The position numbers and the translations under genes are program-made. This document shows positions 22,526 to 32,254 of a stretch of 64,000 nt of DNA, one piece after another. The notes beneath the pieces were generated by a model. That model had not been told where the DNA came from and did not search any database. It saw only the letters and a program-made list of their open reading frames with translations. Position 1 is the stretch's first letter. Every line of letters begins with the position of its first letter. Where the stretch lies: positions 2,294,001 to 2,358,000 of the forward strand of contig JAHWDD010000006.1 in NCBI GenBank assembly GCA_023897205.1. Direction: 5' to 3'. Source of the stretch: Exophiala sp. HKRS030 (Eukaryota > Ascomycota > Eurotiomycetes > Chaetothyriales > Herpotrichiellaceae).

Positions 22526-24920
22526 TTATTCATATGGTGGCTTGAAGATTAACCAGTCGGATTCGGGGTTTGGGATGACAAATGCCGGTGTGGCTCGATA
22601 TGACGGCGGTTGGTTTTGTGCTCCTGCATTGTTGCCGATCGGGGATACAATTCCAGATGGGTCAAAGCCATTCCCGGATATCGCGTTCAATCGTGGATAG
22701 TTGAAGAAGTCAAACACTTCGAGATATTCCATCTCATTTTGTGGTGCATTATGAGTCGTAGCTGAATCCAAGACAGAGCGAGGGCGTTGTGAGATCAGAA
22801 GATTGAGCTCGTAAGCAGTCCTGCTCGTGTTAGTCAAATGCGCAATCCAAGGTAGTAGCAGAACTTACCTTCTCATTGCCGTGAATGTTCTGCTAGCACC
22901 AGTACTGCCTTCTTGCAGCACGTCATTCAAGATCCTAGCATAATCTCGTGCAACCTGCCAATGCTGGCCCATTTGGTCGAGGGTGGAAATGAAGAAGCCA
23001 ATCTTGGCATCAACTTCACATTCCATGGTAGCTGCATGGACGAGCAAGAGTCGAGCAGAAACCCACAATGCAAATGCAAAGGGATGCCCTAAAAGGGCGA
23101 GCATGCCGGTGTTGAGGACGTCCTGCGCAATTTCTCTCAAGCTCTCCACTGCCCCAAGGCATCGTTGTATGGCATGATAAGACGGTGTAAAAACGGGGGA
23201 CTTGATTGTTGGATAAGCTGCCGACGAATGCAGTCGAATGACCGACGTGACAAATGCTGCATGGAGCATGATCCAGTTCGAGATTCGACTTCCAGGATCC
23301 GAATGGCATAGTTGCGAGATCTTGCCGTATTCACCCGGCAGATTTTGAAGCCAGTTGTTCAGCTCGCCATCGAGCGCCCGATATGTCTCGCGCCATCGTT
23401 GGATGTCGGAATGTCTAGTGATGTCAAGAGGCTGGTGTAGGAAGCGGTGAATGCGGCTAAGAATTCCCAAGACCTCGCAATGGTATGAGAAGCTACCCAG
23501 GTTCTCGGGCTTGTTGACTAGCATCTCGCCTACAGCTCCTCGTCTGTACCAACGTGTCTCCACTGGCTCATTTCGCGAGAACAGATCATACCGGCAGGGC
23601 AGGCATCGATCCATCTCTCTTTCATCAAGGGTGAAGGCATCCTCTGTCGCAACAGTAGCGTATCTGTCAAGCACAAACGCCATCCAGCACAAGCGCCGAC
23701 GTTCCTCGCTCTCGATCCAATTTCTTGGCTGGGAGGCTTGCAGCAATGTCGCAGATGGATATGTTGTAGATTCCAGATATGCGCTTTTTTCTTCGTCTAA
23801 GCCGAGCTGCGCAATATTTCGAGTTATCAAGGCCAAAAGATTCCAGCCCTGCTGGCCGTTTGATGTTCCGAGGACGTCAACAGCGAGGATGACCAAAGCT
23901 TGCAACGCTCTCACGTTTGGATGATCGAGAGCATACAGCATGATCTTCTGGCGTGAGATTTCGTAAAATTGAGATCGTGACTCAGCTGTCAAGCGTGGAT
24001 CCTTCGAGAATCGCAGACTTGTGGCGACCACCGCATGCTCGAGTACTCGGTCAGATTCATCCATCGACTGTGTACCAAAGAATGCGTCAAATGTGTTCTT
24101 ACGATCGAGAATAGGCGACCAGGGGTTGACGTGTTTGAAGTACAGGTCAACCAGAGTGTACAACAGATCATACGGAGGAAGCTCTGACTCTGATGTTGAC
24201 GGTGCCGGTGTTGATGTCGGGAACCATGCTGTCGAAGCGGCAGGGTCGCTTTGAGAAACACTGTCTTGCATCCCAGTATCAACTACTGAGCGGATGGACA
24301 TGGCATCCTGCGGTCGAGGGTATTGCATCCGTTCATAGGCGTTTGAAGGTGCCCACCGGGGATCGGAACCGGGAGTATCTTGAGATACAATACTCGCATT
24401 TGACGGACGCGGTTCATTCGGTGCGCCCACTGGATATTGTACTGGCTGTGAAGTCATGCGCACGGTCCCTGGTCGAGGTTGAGAAGGGTCACCATGCTCA
24501 GTAATGTGCTCTTCCAGCCGACGTCCCATGTGCTGGAGCAGAGCTTCGAGGCGATGGATTTTCTCCTCAAGCTCACGGCCATAACCGACACGCAGACCTG
24601 GCTTTTGCCTTTCCTTGTAAACACATACTCGGTTGTTCCGCGCACACCAGCCACAAGCCGGCTCTACGCGATCGCACTTGACCTTTCTCGTTTTGCAGAG
24701 CTCACAACTGATTTCGCTGTCAATCAAAGATCGTAGGAGAAAGGGGTAAATGGACTTACGATATTTTCAGCGACCTCTTGCGTTTTTTGCTCGCATTGCC
24801 ATCGGCGGCAGTCCCGCTTACGGTGTCGTTGTCGTTTTCGCCATCGCTTCCCGAAACCGAAGAAGCTCTCTCTTCGGAGGCGGGTGTGGGAGAAGTCTGG
24901 TCAGCATTGAGCGTCGCCAT
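22526..24920 (-). CDS. Zn2Cys6 transcription factor with Fungal_trans domain
   Basis: Nuclear regulator of 767 residues in three exons: 24920-24760, 24716-22869 and 22820-22526. An acidic/Ser-rich head and basic KKRKR precede the zinc cluster C58-X2-C61-X6-C68-X6-C75-X2-C78-X6-C85, which starts at the exon 1/2 junction. A short coiled coil follows (GRELEEKIHRLEALLQHMGRRLEEH), the usual dimerisation element. The middle part (roughly 190-560) has the Fungal_trans pattern, including PYDLLYTLVDLYFKHVNPWSPILD and ESEERRRLCWMAFVLDRYATV. The short last exon is Pro/Asn-rich and could be an activation segment. Target genes unknown; convergent with the GST gene. Confidence 0.92.
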
Positions 24921-25739
24921 GTTTATAACCTCGCTGTTTGTTGATGCTCCACAGACTATGCGCGTTGAATTGAATGGAGCTGTGGATATCTAGGTATGTA
25001 TATGCCGAGAACAAAGATGGCTCGTAAGAGGAGAAACCTCCGGGAGAAAGAGACCGAGCTCGGGGTTTGATGGTCAATTTTCGAACCTCCATGGCCAGAC
25101 GGCACAAGGACCCCACATTCTCACACTACTGTACAATTTTTCGCCCGCATTTTGCCCCAGGCTCTCGTACTGATGGTGATCTCCTCCATCCGATGGCCCG
25201 AGGGGCAAACAGATCGAGATCAATACAGACTTGCGAACAAATCAAGGTTGTCCTTGACTTCTCTCCTTGAGGAAAGATCTGAGATACAGTCCATTGTCAT
25301 TGACGTCTCACCAGCCTCTTCAGCCCCCGCAGCCTCATGGAACGGATTAATATAATTCCAATCAATTAGGCTGTACGAGTACGAGATCCTAAGGACCAAC
25401 ACTCATCCTATCGATAGATCAAGGTCAAGATCACGGGTCGAGAAACACCACAAGCAATCTTTGTCTGCCACCAGGTGTGGCTCGTAGTAGGGTAAAATCG
25501 ATTAAGTGGCTTACGTCCATGAACAAGCCAGGAATGATGCCCATAAACATCAGCGGCCATCTCCATTGTTGGGTAAGATTCCCTAACCCCACGTTCCTCG
25601 ATCGACAACTCTGAAGTAATAAATACCAAAAGCTTTCTTGGGTCAAAAAGGATCTTGTATAAAATTCTGCTCGATGGTTTCTCTTCTTCTCTTGATATCC
25701 CGTTGATACTCCGTATACTCCTCAATAACATTTCTCACA
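24921..25739. promoter_or_regulatory. Divergent promoter region, Zn2Cys6 regulator / RidA-like gene
   Basis: 819 bp between divergent genes. No coding feature recognised; both promoters should lie here. Confidence 0.45.
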
Positions 25740-26153
25740 ATGTCTTCCAAATCCCAACTGATCAACCCACCCTTCGTCCACGCACCACGTCCGACATATA
25801 CACATGTACAGACTACACCCATCTCTTCTACGAGCACTTTGATCACCATCGCCGGCCAAATCGGGATGGACGCCAAATCAGGGACAACACCACCGACATT
25901 CGCCGAGCAGGTTGAGGTGGCCTTGGAGAACCTGAGAAAGTGTTTGGAATCGGTTGGCGCGACGCCCGCAGACATTATCAAAACCACTCATTTTGTCGTG
26001 AATCTTGACTATAAGGACACCTCCAGAGCCGAAGCATATATCAAGTTCATTGGCGACCATCGTCCACCGAGCACCTTGCTGGGTGTCGAGAAGTTGGCGG
26101 CACCAGAAATACTGTATGAAGTCGAAGCCATGGCTATTGTACATCAAAAGTGA
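25740..26153 (+). CDS. RidA/YjgF-family protein
   Basis: Single-exon gene for 137 residues, the full family length. RidA proteins are trimers; classical members deaminate reactive enamines and imines. The fold signatures are visible: ITIAGQIGMDAKSG, VEVALENLRKCLESVGATPADIIKTTHFVVNL and the terminal EILYEVEAMAIVH. At the place of the catalytic Arg of classical RidA (Arg105 of E. coli, in the ARS motif) this protein has Pro (RPPSTLLGVEKL). It may therefore belong to a Rid subgroup without the known deaminase activity. Convergent with the histone chaperone gene, 159 bp away. Confidence 0.88.
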   Translation: MSSKSQLINPPFVHAPRPTYTHVQTTPISSTSTLITIAGQIGMDAKSGTTPPTFAEQVEVALENLRKCLESVGATPADIIKTTHFVVNLDYKDTSRAEAYIKFIGDHRPPSTLLGVEKLAAPEILYEVEAMAIVHQK

Positions 26154-26312
26154 GGCCGGAAGGAGAGAAAGTAGTGCACACATGTTTCTATACCTAGACC
26201 CTCCCCTGCTGGTATCATTGTGCCCGGCCTCCTACTCAATCCAGCACCTTAGAAACTCCGAATCCAAATTCTCACACCAGATCGAAGAACCCCATCATGT
26301 TTTTCGTAACTG

Positions 26313-27806
26313 TCATGTATCGGTAACATCTTCTACTTTCGACTTCTTCTCTTGTGAGGACGCTTGTACTTCGTCAACAAACTCCACCTTGCGTTTCTTC
26401 GTTGGTCCTGATTCAGGAGTCTCGGCCATGGCGATTGGCGTGGATGCAGCAGATCCCAGACCACTTGTTCCCCCATTCTCCAGCGACGTCTTGGGCTTCT
26501 TTCTCTTGACCAGTCCGCTCAGGTCGGTCGCCGTCTCTGACGCTTGGGCTAGCTTGTCTTTTTTCTCCTGTTCCGTGGCACCGCTTCCCAGGATACTACC
26601 CAAGATACCCGAGAGCTGCTCTTTCATCTCCGTCTCCTCCTTAACATTGACCGGAGGCTTGCGAAGCTCGGCCAATCGCACTTCCATTTCCCCTATCATG
26701 TCCTGGACGTCTTCGACTTGAACCATGGCCTTGTCCTTCTGTGGCCCAGCCTCCAATGGTTCAATTGCCGCATTTTCTTTGGATACACGTAGCTTGCAGC
26801 AGTCAATAGCCTTCTCCTGTTGTGCAATGGCCTCATTTCGAATGTCCCAGTCAATCTGGAGCTCGCCTGTCGGGTTTCCATCTGCATCGCGTTGTTGTGT
26901 CTGTGAACTAAACTCAAGGGCCAAGCTGAGCTTGTAGTGACATTCGGCGAGAATGCTGGACTCTGGTGGTTCCAATTCTTCTCGCAATGCAAGACAATGT
27001 TTCAGGTCAATCACGGCCGCTGAGTATTTTTCGCCCTCAAGAGAGACCTCTGATTGTAGATCATAGATGTCGGCGACACTACTCTTCAGTTTCTTAACCT
27101 CTGGTGTCAGGTCTATCGATGCGACATATTTTCCCTTTTCCGATTCTTCGAGTTCGTGTTCTTGAGCCTGGTCCAGCTTCTTCAAATACAGAACACGGGC
27201 GAGGTCCAGCATTTCGTAAGCATCTGCAAAGTCGTCATCCTCCTCATCTTCCGCCTCCTGGTCTTGATCCGCTTCTTCTTCATCTGATTCCACCCAGTTC
27301 TCATCATCGCCGCTAATCTGGAAGAAGGGTTTGTCGGAGGTGGACTGTTCCGGCTTGACATTCTGTTCTGGAACAACATCACCTACGTTGGCAACTGTGT
27401 CCTCTTCTGCGACGGCGGGCAATTTCGAACTCTTTCCATTTGTCGTGTTGGTCGCGGCGGGCTTTCTCTTCTTGGACCCTTGTTTGCCCCTGTTTGAGGA
27501 CAGCTGTGCTGATGCCGCAGTGCCACCCAGCACCGAGCTTGTTTGTTGACCAAGGAAGAAAAGACACTTTCCATATGAATACAGTAGATCTGCATTCCCT
27601 AGAGCCATTTCTCCATTGATCTCAGCCTGTAACTCTGTTGCCTGCGAATACAATTCAGCAGCTTCCGAGAAGTGTTTGACGGCATATTCGGCGGTTGCTT
27701 TGGCTGTGAGCTCAGCCAGTTGCTCCTGAGGCGACAGACTTGAAGCCTCGTCCGTGGGATGAGGAATTGATACGCTCTCGTTCCCAGTCTCGCGTGCTGT
27801 AGACAT
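26313..27806 (-). CDS. NASP/Sim3/Hif1-family histone chaperone (SHNi-TPR)
   Basis: Nuclear chaperone for H3-H4, acting in histone supply and, in the Sim3 branch, CENP-A delivery. Single exon, 497 residues. A first TPR (about 35-85, SEAAELYSQATELQAE...LLYSYGKCLFFLGQ) is followed by a low-complexity linker, a strongly acidic tract (about 178-200) that interrupts the TPR array as in all NASP proteins, and then TPR blocks VAASIDLTPEVKKLKSSVADIYDLQSEVSLEGEKYSAAVIDLKHCLALREE-like in layout (about 205-330). The C-terminus carries basic nuclear-localisation patches (KRKKPK, KKRK). The ATG at 27806 was chosen; upstream in-frame codons are non-ATG. Divergent from DPB2 across a 315-bp promoter with two MCB sites. 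Confidence 0.88.
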   Translation of the reverse strand: MSTARETGNESVSIPHPTDEASSLSPQEQLAELTAKATAEYAVKHFSEAAELYSQATELQAEINGEMALGNADLLYSYGKCLFFLGQQTSSVLGGTAASAQLSSNRGKQGSKKRKPAATNTTNGKSSKLPAVAEEDTVANVGDVVPEQNVKPEQSTSDKPFFQISGDDENWVESDEEEADQDQEAEDEEDDDFADAYEMLDLARVLYLKKLDQAQEHELEESEKGKYVASIDLTPEVKKLKSSVADIYDLQSEVSLEGEKYSAAVIDLKHCLALREELEPPESSILAECHYKLSLALEFSSQTQQRDADGNPTGELQIDWDIRNEAIAQQEKAIDCCKLRVSKENAAIEPLEAGPQKDKAMVQVEDVQDMIGEMEVRLAELRKPPVNVKEETEMKEQLSGILGSILGSGATEQEKKDKLAQASETATDLSGLVKRKKPKTSLENGGTSGLGSAASTPIAMAETPESGPTKKRKVEFVDEVQASSQEKKSKVEDVTDT

Positions 27807-28121
27807 GTTTGCCAGTGATAGCAAGAGATGTTGCGGTGTGAGAGTGATAGAATGCACGGTACTGAGACAGTCGACGCAAACGTTGATGGGAGTATGTGAG
27901 TCGTACGGGGTGATTTGCGACAGCGAGGGAAGGATAAATCTATAGCCTGCGCTGCGTTCTCTTGGAATATAGGAAGTAACTCCCGCTCTCCAAAACTTCT
28001 CCGACGCGTCGCGCTTTCACGCGTCGGCCAAAAAACCACTTTACACTCTTCTTTGTATGTGCATGTGAATCTGCAATCTTGAAATCCGCGATACTCTAAC
28101 TACAATACACAGTACTATTTC
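27807..28121. promoter_or_regulatory. Bidirectional promoter of histone chaperone and DPB2
   Basis: 315 bp separating the ATGs of two genes needed in S phase. It contains two ACGCGT sites 9 bp apart at 28004-28024. No other gene. Confidence 0.65.
28004..28024. promoter_or_regulatory. Pair of MluI cell-cycle boxes (ACGCGT)
   Basis: ACGCGT at 28004-28009 and 28019-28024. This is the core recognised by MBF (Mbp1-Swi6 type) at G1/S in yeasts. The sites lie about 100 bp upstream of DPB2 and 200 bp upstream of the histone chaperone gene, the right place for co-induction. Confidence 0.65.
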
Positions 28122-30656
28122 ATGAGGACAATGGAGGAACCCGTATCAACGCCCAAACTACCCGCACCGGTTTTCAAGCCAAGTGCAACAGGCTCGAAGG
28201 ACCAACTTCTGTCCTCATCGCCTGGCTTCGGAACTCCTGCATATCCAATTAAGGGCCGACCAACGACACTTAGACAGCCTTTCGCAGCACAGCTGAACAC
28301 AGCTACGTCGCATAATGTCCCTACGGTCCTTCCGATCCTATTGCCCCCACAGACATTACGACCGGTCGCATTTAGAACCCTCACGAAGAAACATAATCTG
28401 ACCCTCACATCCTCTGGGTTGGGTCTGTTGTCTACTTTTATAGGCAAGTTCTGTGGTAGTGGATGGCGAGAAGAGGGCCTCGCGGAGCGTGTCCTTGACG
28501 AAATCGCAAAAACATGGAAAAGAAATGGCGGAGGACTGATCATCGAAGATGGCCAAGACAAAAAACTAACAGGCATTCTCAAAACCCTCGAACCATGTAT
28601 GTCTGGTGGCCGACTCGATTCGGGAAAGCTTTCTCGGACGAACAGTTCAGTAGCGGCGCCGACTCTTTCTCGGTCTGGTTCATTTGCAGACCGACCCAAT
28701 GTGAGCAGAGAGGACAGTCAAACTAGCTTGGGCATTTCAGGATTGAACGTTGAAGAATCAGATCCCCAAACAGAGGACGAGCAACAACTGGACATAAGAA
28801 CTTACCTTCAAGTCATAACTGCATTTGAGCAGCCTAGGCTCACCTACTCAACGACCAAGAAGACATTAGAGACTGCTTCGGGGAAAGCGTCTCTGCTACC
28901 ACCGACACAGCACAAGGTAGCCATGTTCCGAAACCGATACCACTTGGTGCACCAGCGCCTCATGCGAAATGAATCTTTTCAGGCGCCATCATTTACTACA
29001 TCGACCAGACCGCCCAGTCTGCTTCATTCTGGCAGTAGCGCTGCCACGCTCCAACAAGCATATAAAATCACCCCTATCTCAAACCTCCTGGGCCGCTCCG
29101 GCTCGTCACACCTCCTTCTCGGCATGCTGGTGTACTCTGCAGCTGGCGATATTGCATTGACAGATCTTTCCGGCAGTGTCACTCTGGATTTGTCCATAGC
29201 CCGCCCTGTCCCAGTGGGTGGTGCTTGGTTTTGTCCTGGAATGATCGTCCTTGTCGAAGGAACATATGAGGAGGATGGTTCTCACATCTCGAATCTCGGC
29301 ACAGCCGCTGGCGTAGGCGGCCAGATTAAAGGACACTTTGTCACCGAAACCATGGCGGGACCTCCTGCTGAGAGACGCAGCCTTACAATCGGCTCTTCAA
29401 ACGGTCTCGAGTCCGACAAAATGAATGTACATACCAGCGTTGGGGCTAGCTTCGGCTGGATCGATTTCTTGGGTGTCGGCAGCGAGAAAGGCATAGGCGC
29501 CCAAATGCGACGGCTTCAACGACGAGTATACACCCAATCTGCTCCTTCCACCTCACACATCGCAGACTTATCGGATAACAATGCAGACCGAGACGATATC
29601 ACGGCACAACATCTACCACGGACGAAAATTGCCATCTTAGCAGAGTGTACACTGGACAGTCCCCGTATCCTTGAAGCCATTCGCGCCATTCTCTCGACGT
29701 ACAACTCATCAGCCACCGATACGAACGATCTCCCTCTTAGCGTGGTCTTGATAGGGAATTTTATCTCTGCCGCAAGTATGGCGGGCGGCACCAAGGGCGG
29801 CAGTGTAGAATATAAAGAGGCTTTCGATGCTCTAGCTTCAGTGATCGCGGAATTTCCCTTTCTCCTGGCCAATACCACGCTCGTCTTTGTGCCCGGTGAT
29901 AATGACCCATGGGCAAGTTCTTTCTCTGGTGGTGGTGCGTGTGTGCTGCCCCGTCAGGGAGTACCTGAGGTTTTCACTAGCCGAATTCGCAGAGTCATCG
30001 CCAGTGCGAATTCCGAACGGCAGGATAAAAGCAGCTTGGCTGGTGAAGCAGTCTGGGCTAGCAATCCGGCCAGACTAAGTTTGTTTGGCCCACTAGATGA
30101 GATCGTTCTCTTCAGAGATGATATCACTGGTCGGTTGAGAAGAACTGCTGTCACATTGGCCAACCCTCATGTCGAAGAAGACGATGATGTTAATACTGAG
30201 TTGGGCGAAGAGCGTGATGACGGTCATGAGGAGGATGTTACAGGAATGAGCGATACTCTCGACAAGCGCGTACACGAGGCGACCTCTCATGTTCCTGGTC
30301 CCGTCGAGAAAAAGGCTCATTCAAATACGGCACACTCGACGCAGGCTGCGCGCAAACTGATCAAGACCGTACTTGACCAGGCTCATCTCGCACCATTCGC
30401 ACATTCAATTCGCCCGGTTTTCTGGGATCATGCCGGCGCTTTGTCATTATATCCTCTACCAACAGCACTGGTGCTTGCAGACGCAGAAATGCCCGGGTTC
30501 ACAATCACTTACGAAGGCTGCCATGTCATGAATCCAGGACGCATTGTGGATGAATTGGGCATGAGTCGAGCAAGTTCTAGAGGGAGTGGAGTGGGCAGGT
30601 GGATTGAGTTTGATGTACAGAGGCAGAAGGGGGAAATGAGGGAGGTCAGGTTCTAA
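28122..30656 (+). CDS. dpb2: DNA polymerase epsilon subunit B
   Basis: Essential non-catalytic subunit of the leading-strand replicase, linking it to GINS. Intronless, 844 residues. The N-terminal region has the conserved block ILPPQTLRPVAFRTLTKKHNLTLTSSGLGLLSTFIGKFCGSGWREEGLAERVLDEIAKTWKR-type sequence (about residues 70-130), an OB-fold segment around 310-440, and the inactive calcineurin-like phosphodiesterase domain (about 500-790) with IAILAECTLDSPRILEAIRAIL, SVVLIGNF and FVPGDNDPW. The C-terminal ITYEGCHVMNPGRI block is also typical. The ATG at 28122 is the first; a second Met lies three codons on. Shares a promoter with the histone chaperone gene. Confidence 0.93.
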   Translation: MRTMEEPVSTPKLPAPVFKPSATGSKDQLLSSSPGFGTPAYPIKGRPTTLRQPFAAQLNTATSHNVPTVLPILLPPQTLRPVAFRTLTKKHNLTLTSSGLGLLSTFIGKFCGSGWREEGLAERVLDEIAKTWKRNGGGLIIEDGQDKKLTGILKTLEPCMSGGRLDSGKLSRTNSSVAAPTLSRSGSFADRPNVSREDSQTSLGISGLNVEESDPQTEDEQQLDIRTYLQVITAFEQPRLTYSTTKKTLETASGKASLLPPTQHKVAMFRNRYHLVHQRLMRNESFQAPSFTTSTRPPSLLHSGSSAATLQQAYKITPISNLLGRSGSSHLLLGMLVYSAAGDIALTDLSGSVTLDLSIARPVPVGGAWFCPGMIVLVEGTYEEDGSHISNLGTAAGVGGQIKGHFVTETMAGPPAERRSLTIGSSNGLESDKMNVHTSVGASFGWIDFLGVGSEKGIGAQMRRLQRRVYTQSAPSTSHIADLSDNNADRDDITAQHLPRTKIAILAECTLDSPRILEAIRAILSTYNSSATDTNDLPLSVVLIGNFISAASMAGGTKGGSVEYKEAFDALASVIAEFPFLLANTTLVFVPGDNDPWASSFSGGGACVLPRQGVPEVFTSRIRRVIASANSERQDKSSLAGEAVWASNPARLSLFGPLDEIVLFRDDITGRLRRTAVTLANPHVEEDDDVNTELGEERDDGHEEDVTGMSDTLDKRVHEATSHVPGPVEKKAHSNTAHSTQAARKLIKTVLDQAHLAPFAHSIRPVFWDHAGALSLYPLPTALVLADAEMPGFTITYEGCHVMNPGRIVDELGMSRASSRGSGVGRWIEFDVQRQKGEMREVRF

Positions 30657-31010
30657 GGCTATGGGCCACCTGAGGGAGAATACACGGAGCCATGTAAGGA
30701 ACGATTATATGATATGACTAGGATGTAATTGACGCTCTTGCTGTAAGAGCGCTCCCAATGATGATATAAAGAATCCGTTGAGTGGAATTAAATAGGTCGA
30801 CGATCAAAAATGTAGGGCGCTGAGGAGCTCACGATCACAAAATTATAAGGCAGCGTCTCTTTTTCGCCGGGATGAGGGTGGTCCGCGCGCTTTTTTCTTG
30901 CCGTTTTACAGTATCTTCCTCCAACCCAAAGCAACCTTGACCTGCTCCCAGTCTGTATCTCGCCGACATTACCTACTTCGACAACGAGCTATAGACGAAA
31001 AGCAAGCGCC
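30657..31010. other. Intergenic, DPB2 to RSM18
   Basis: 354 bp with the DPB2 3' UTR and the RSM18 promoter. Nothing else recognised. Confidence 0.45.
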
Positions 31011-31617
31011 ATGTCCCTGCGATTGGGCTCCAACTTGGGGCTAGAGCTACGGCTGGCAAAGCCGCAGCCACTGCGACAGTCCTTTACTCGTATGTGTTCA
31101 GAGAAATTGCTTGGAAATATTAGTCGGTTCGCTAACTTGGTACAGTGATACCTACGAGAAGTGCAACGCGGCTCGCTGTACACAGCAAAGATGACCAAAA
31201 GGCACAGGAGAGCCTAGCATTGTCGAGACAAATGACGCGAACCTGGAAAGTTGGCGATGTTTACGCTCCTCACGATTTGAGTGGTGCCGAAGCTCGAAAG
31301 TGGAAGCAACGAACGCGGCCTACGACTGATGTCTTTGACGCCCTATCGGTGAATCCCCTGAGCTTGTACAAGGTTTGTGGACCACCTTGAGCATGTAATT
31401 CCGTTGACTCATGTTGATTCAGAACTTTGCAATCATGTCTGAATACATGACCGAGATGGGTCGAATTCGACACTCCAGCTCTACCGGCTTGCGACCAGTC
31501 AATCAAAGAAAAATCGCAAAGGCTATCCGACGGGCGATATCACTAGGTTTAATGCCCTCGGTCCACAGACATCCTGAAATATTGAAGGCCCAATTACAAA
31601 AGCGGAAAGTTGGTTAA
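31011..31617 (+). CDS. rsm18: Mitochondrial small-subunit ribosomal protein bS18m
   Basis: Nuclear-encoded S18 of the mitochondrial ribosome. Exons 31011-31089, 31146-31372 and 31423-31617 give 166 residues. The Arg/Leu-rich start is a likely mitochondrial presequence (about 1-40). The S18 core is in the second half: GDVYAPHDLSGAEARKWK, DPLSLYK-like junction, then FAIMSEYMTEMGRIRHSSSTGLRPVNQRKIAKAIRRAISLGLMPSVHRHPEIL, which matches the RNA-binding S18 pattern of Thr-Gly-Leu plus Gln-Arg-Lys-hydrophobic-Ala-Lys-Ala-Ile-Arg-Arg-Ala. The second intron begins with a weaker GTTTGT donor. Confidence 0.9.
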
Positions 31618-32254
31618 TACAGCCATTAGGCACGACAGGAATACACCAATCCCACAACGAAAACACACCGATACAACTAAATGCACCGAGAAGAGGCGGG
31701 AAGAGTCTGCTAGCAGAACCGCTGCACTTGAGACCGAACATATACAAGCTATACGGAGCGCAGGGAAGATGCCAAGAGCAGGCAGACCATCTCCAGAAAC
31801 ACTTGAATGTGTTGATCTTGCGGCCAAAGATACAAAGAGTTCTTTTGAGTCGGGAGAACGGCAAAATGAGCTCAAAAGAGATTATCTGTACGAGTACGGT
31901 GTACCATAGTTGTAACTATTTGGGAACGCAGAGTGGCTCCGAAATTGGTCAGAGCCATGTCTACTAGCATTCCTATGTACAAATTTAGCGATAGAATTAA
32001 AGCGACCATCTCACTGAATATCACAAGGGAAAAATCCACGCGGAGGAACCGCACTACTAGTAATTACTCTATTGACGCACTTGGTCCCCGTTTTGCGAGA
32101 CTGGCAAAGTGCCCGCTTTCCGCCCCGACTACAGCCTTGTCAGCCTCGTGTCAACGCATCGAACATCGTTTCGCATTCAACCACTTGCTCCCACCTCATA
32201 CAAGAGTCAAAGCCCTTGCTAACTCGTTGCCCTTGCCCTACTAGATGCGGCGAA
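31618..32254. other. Intergenic, RSM18 to AIP1
   Basis: 637 bp between genes on the same strand. Open frames here are short and carry no family features; I treat them as noncoding. Confidence 0.45.
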
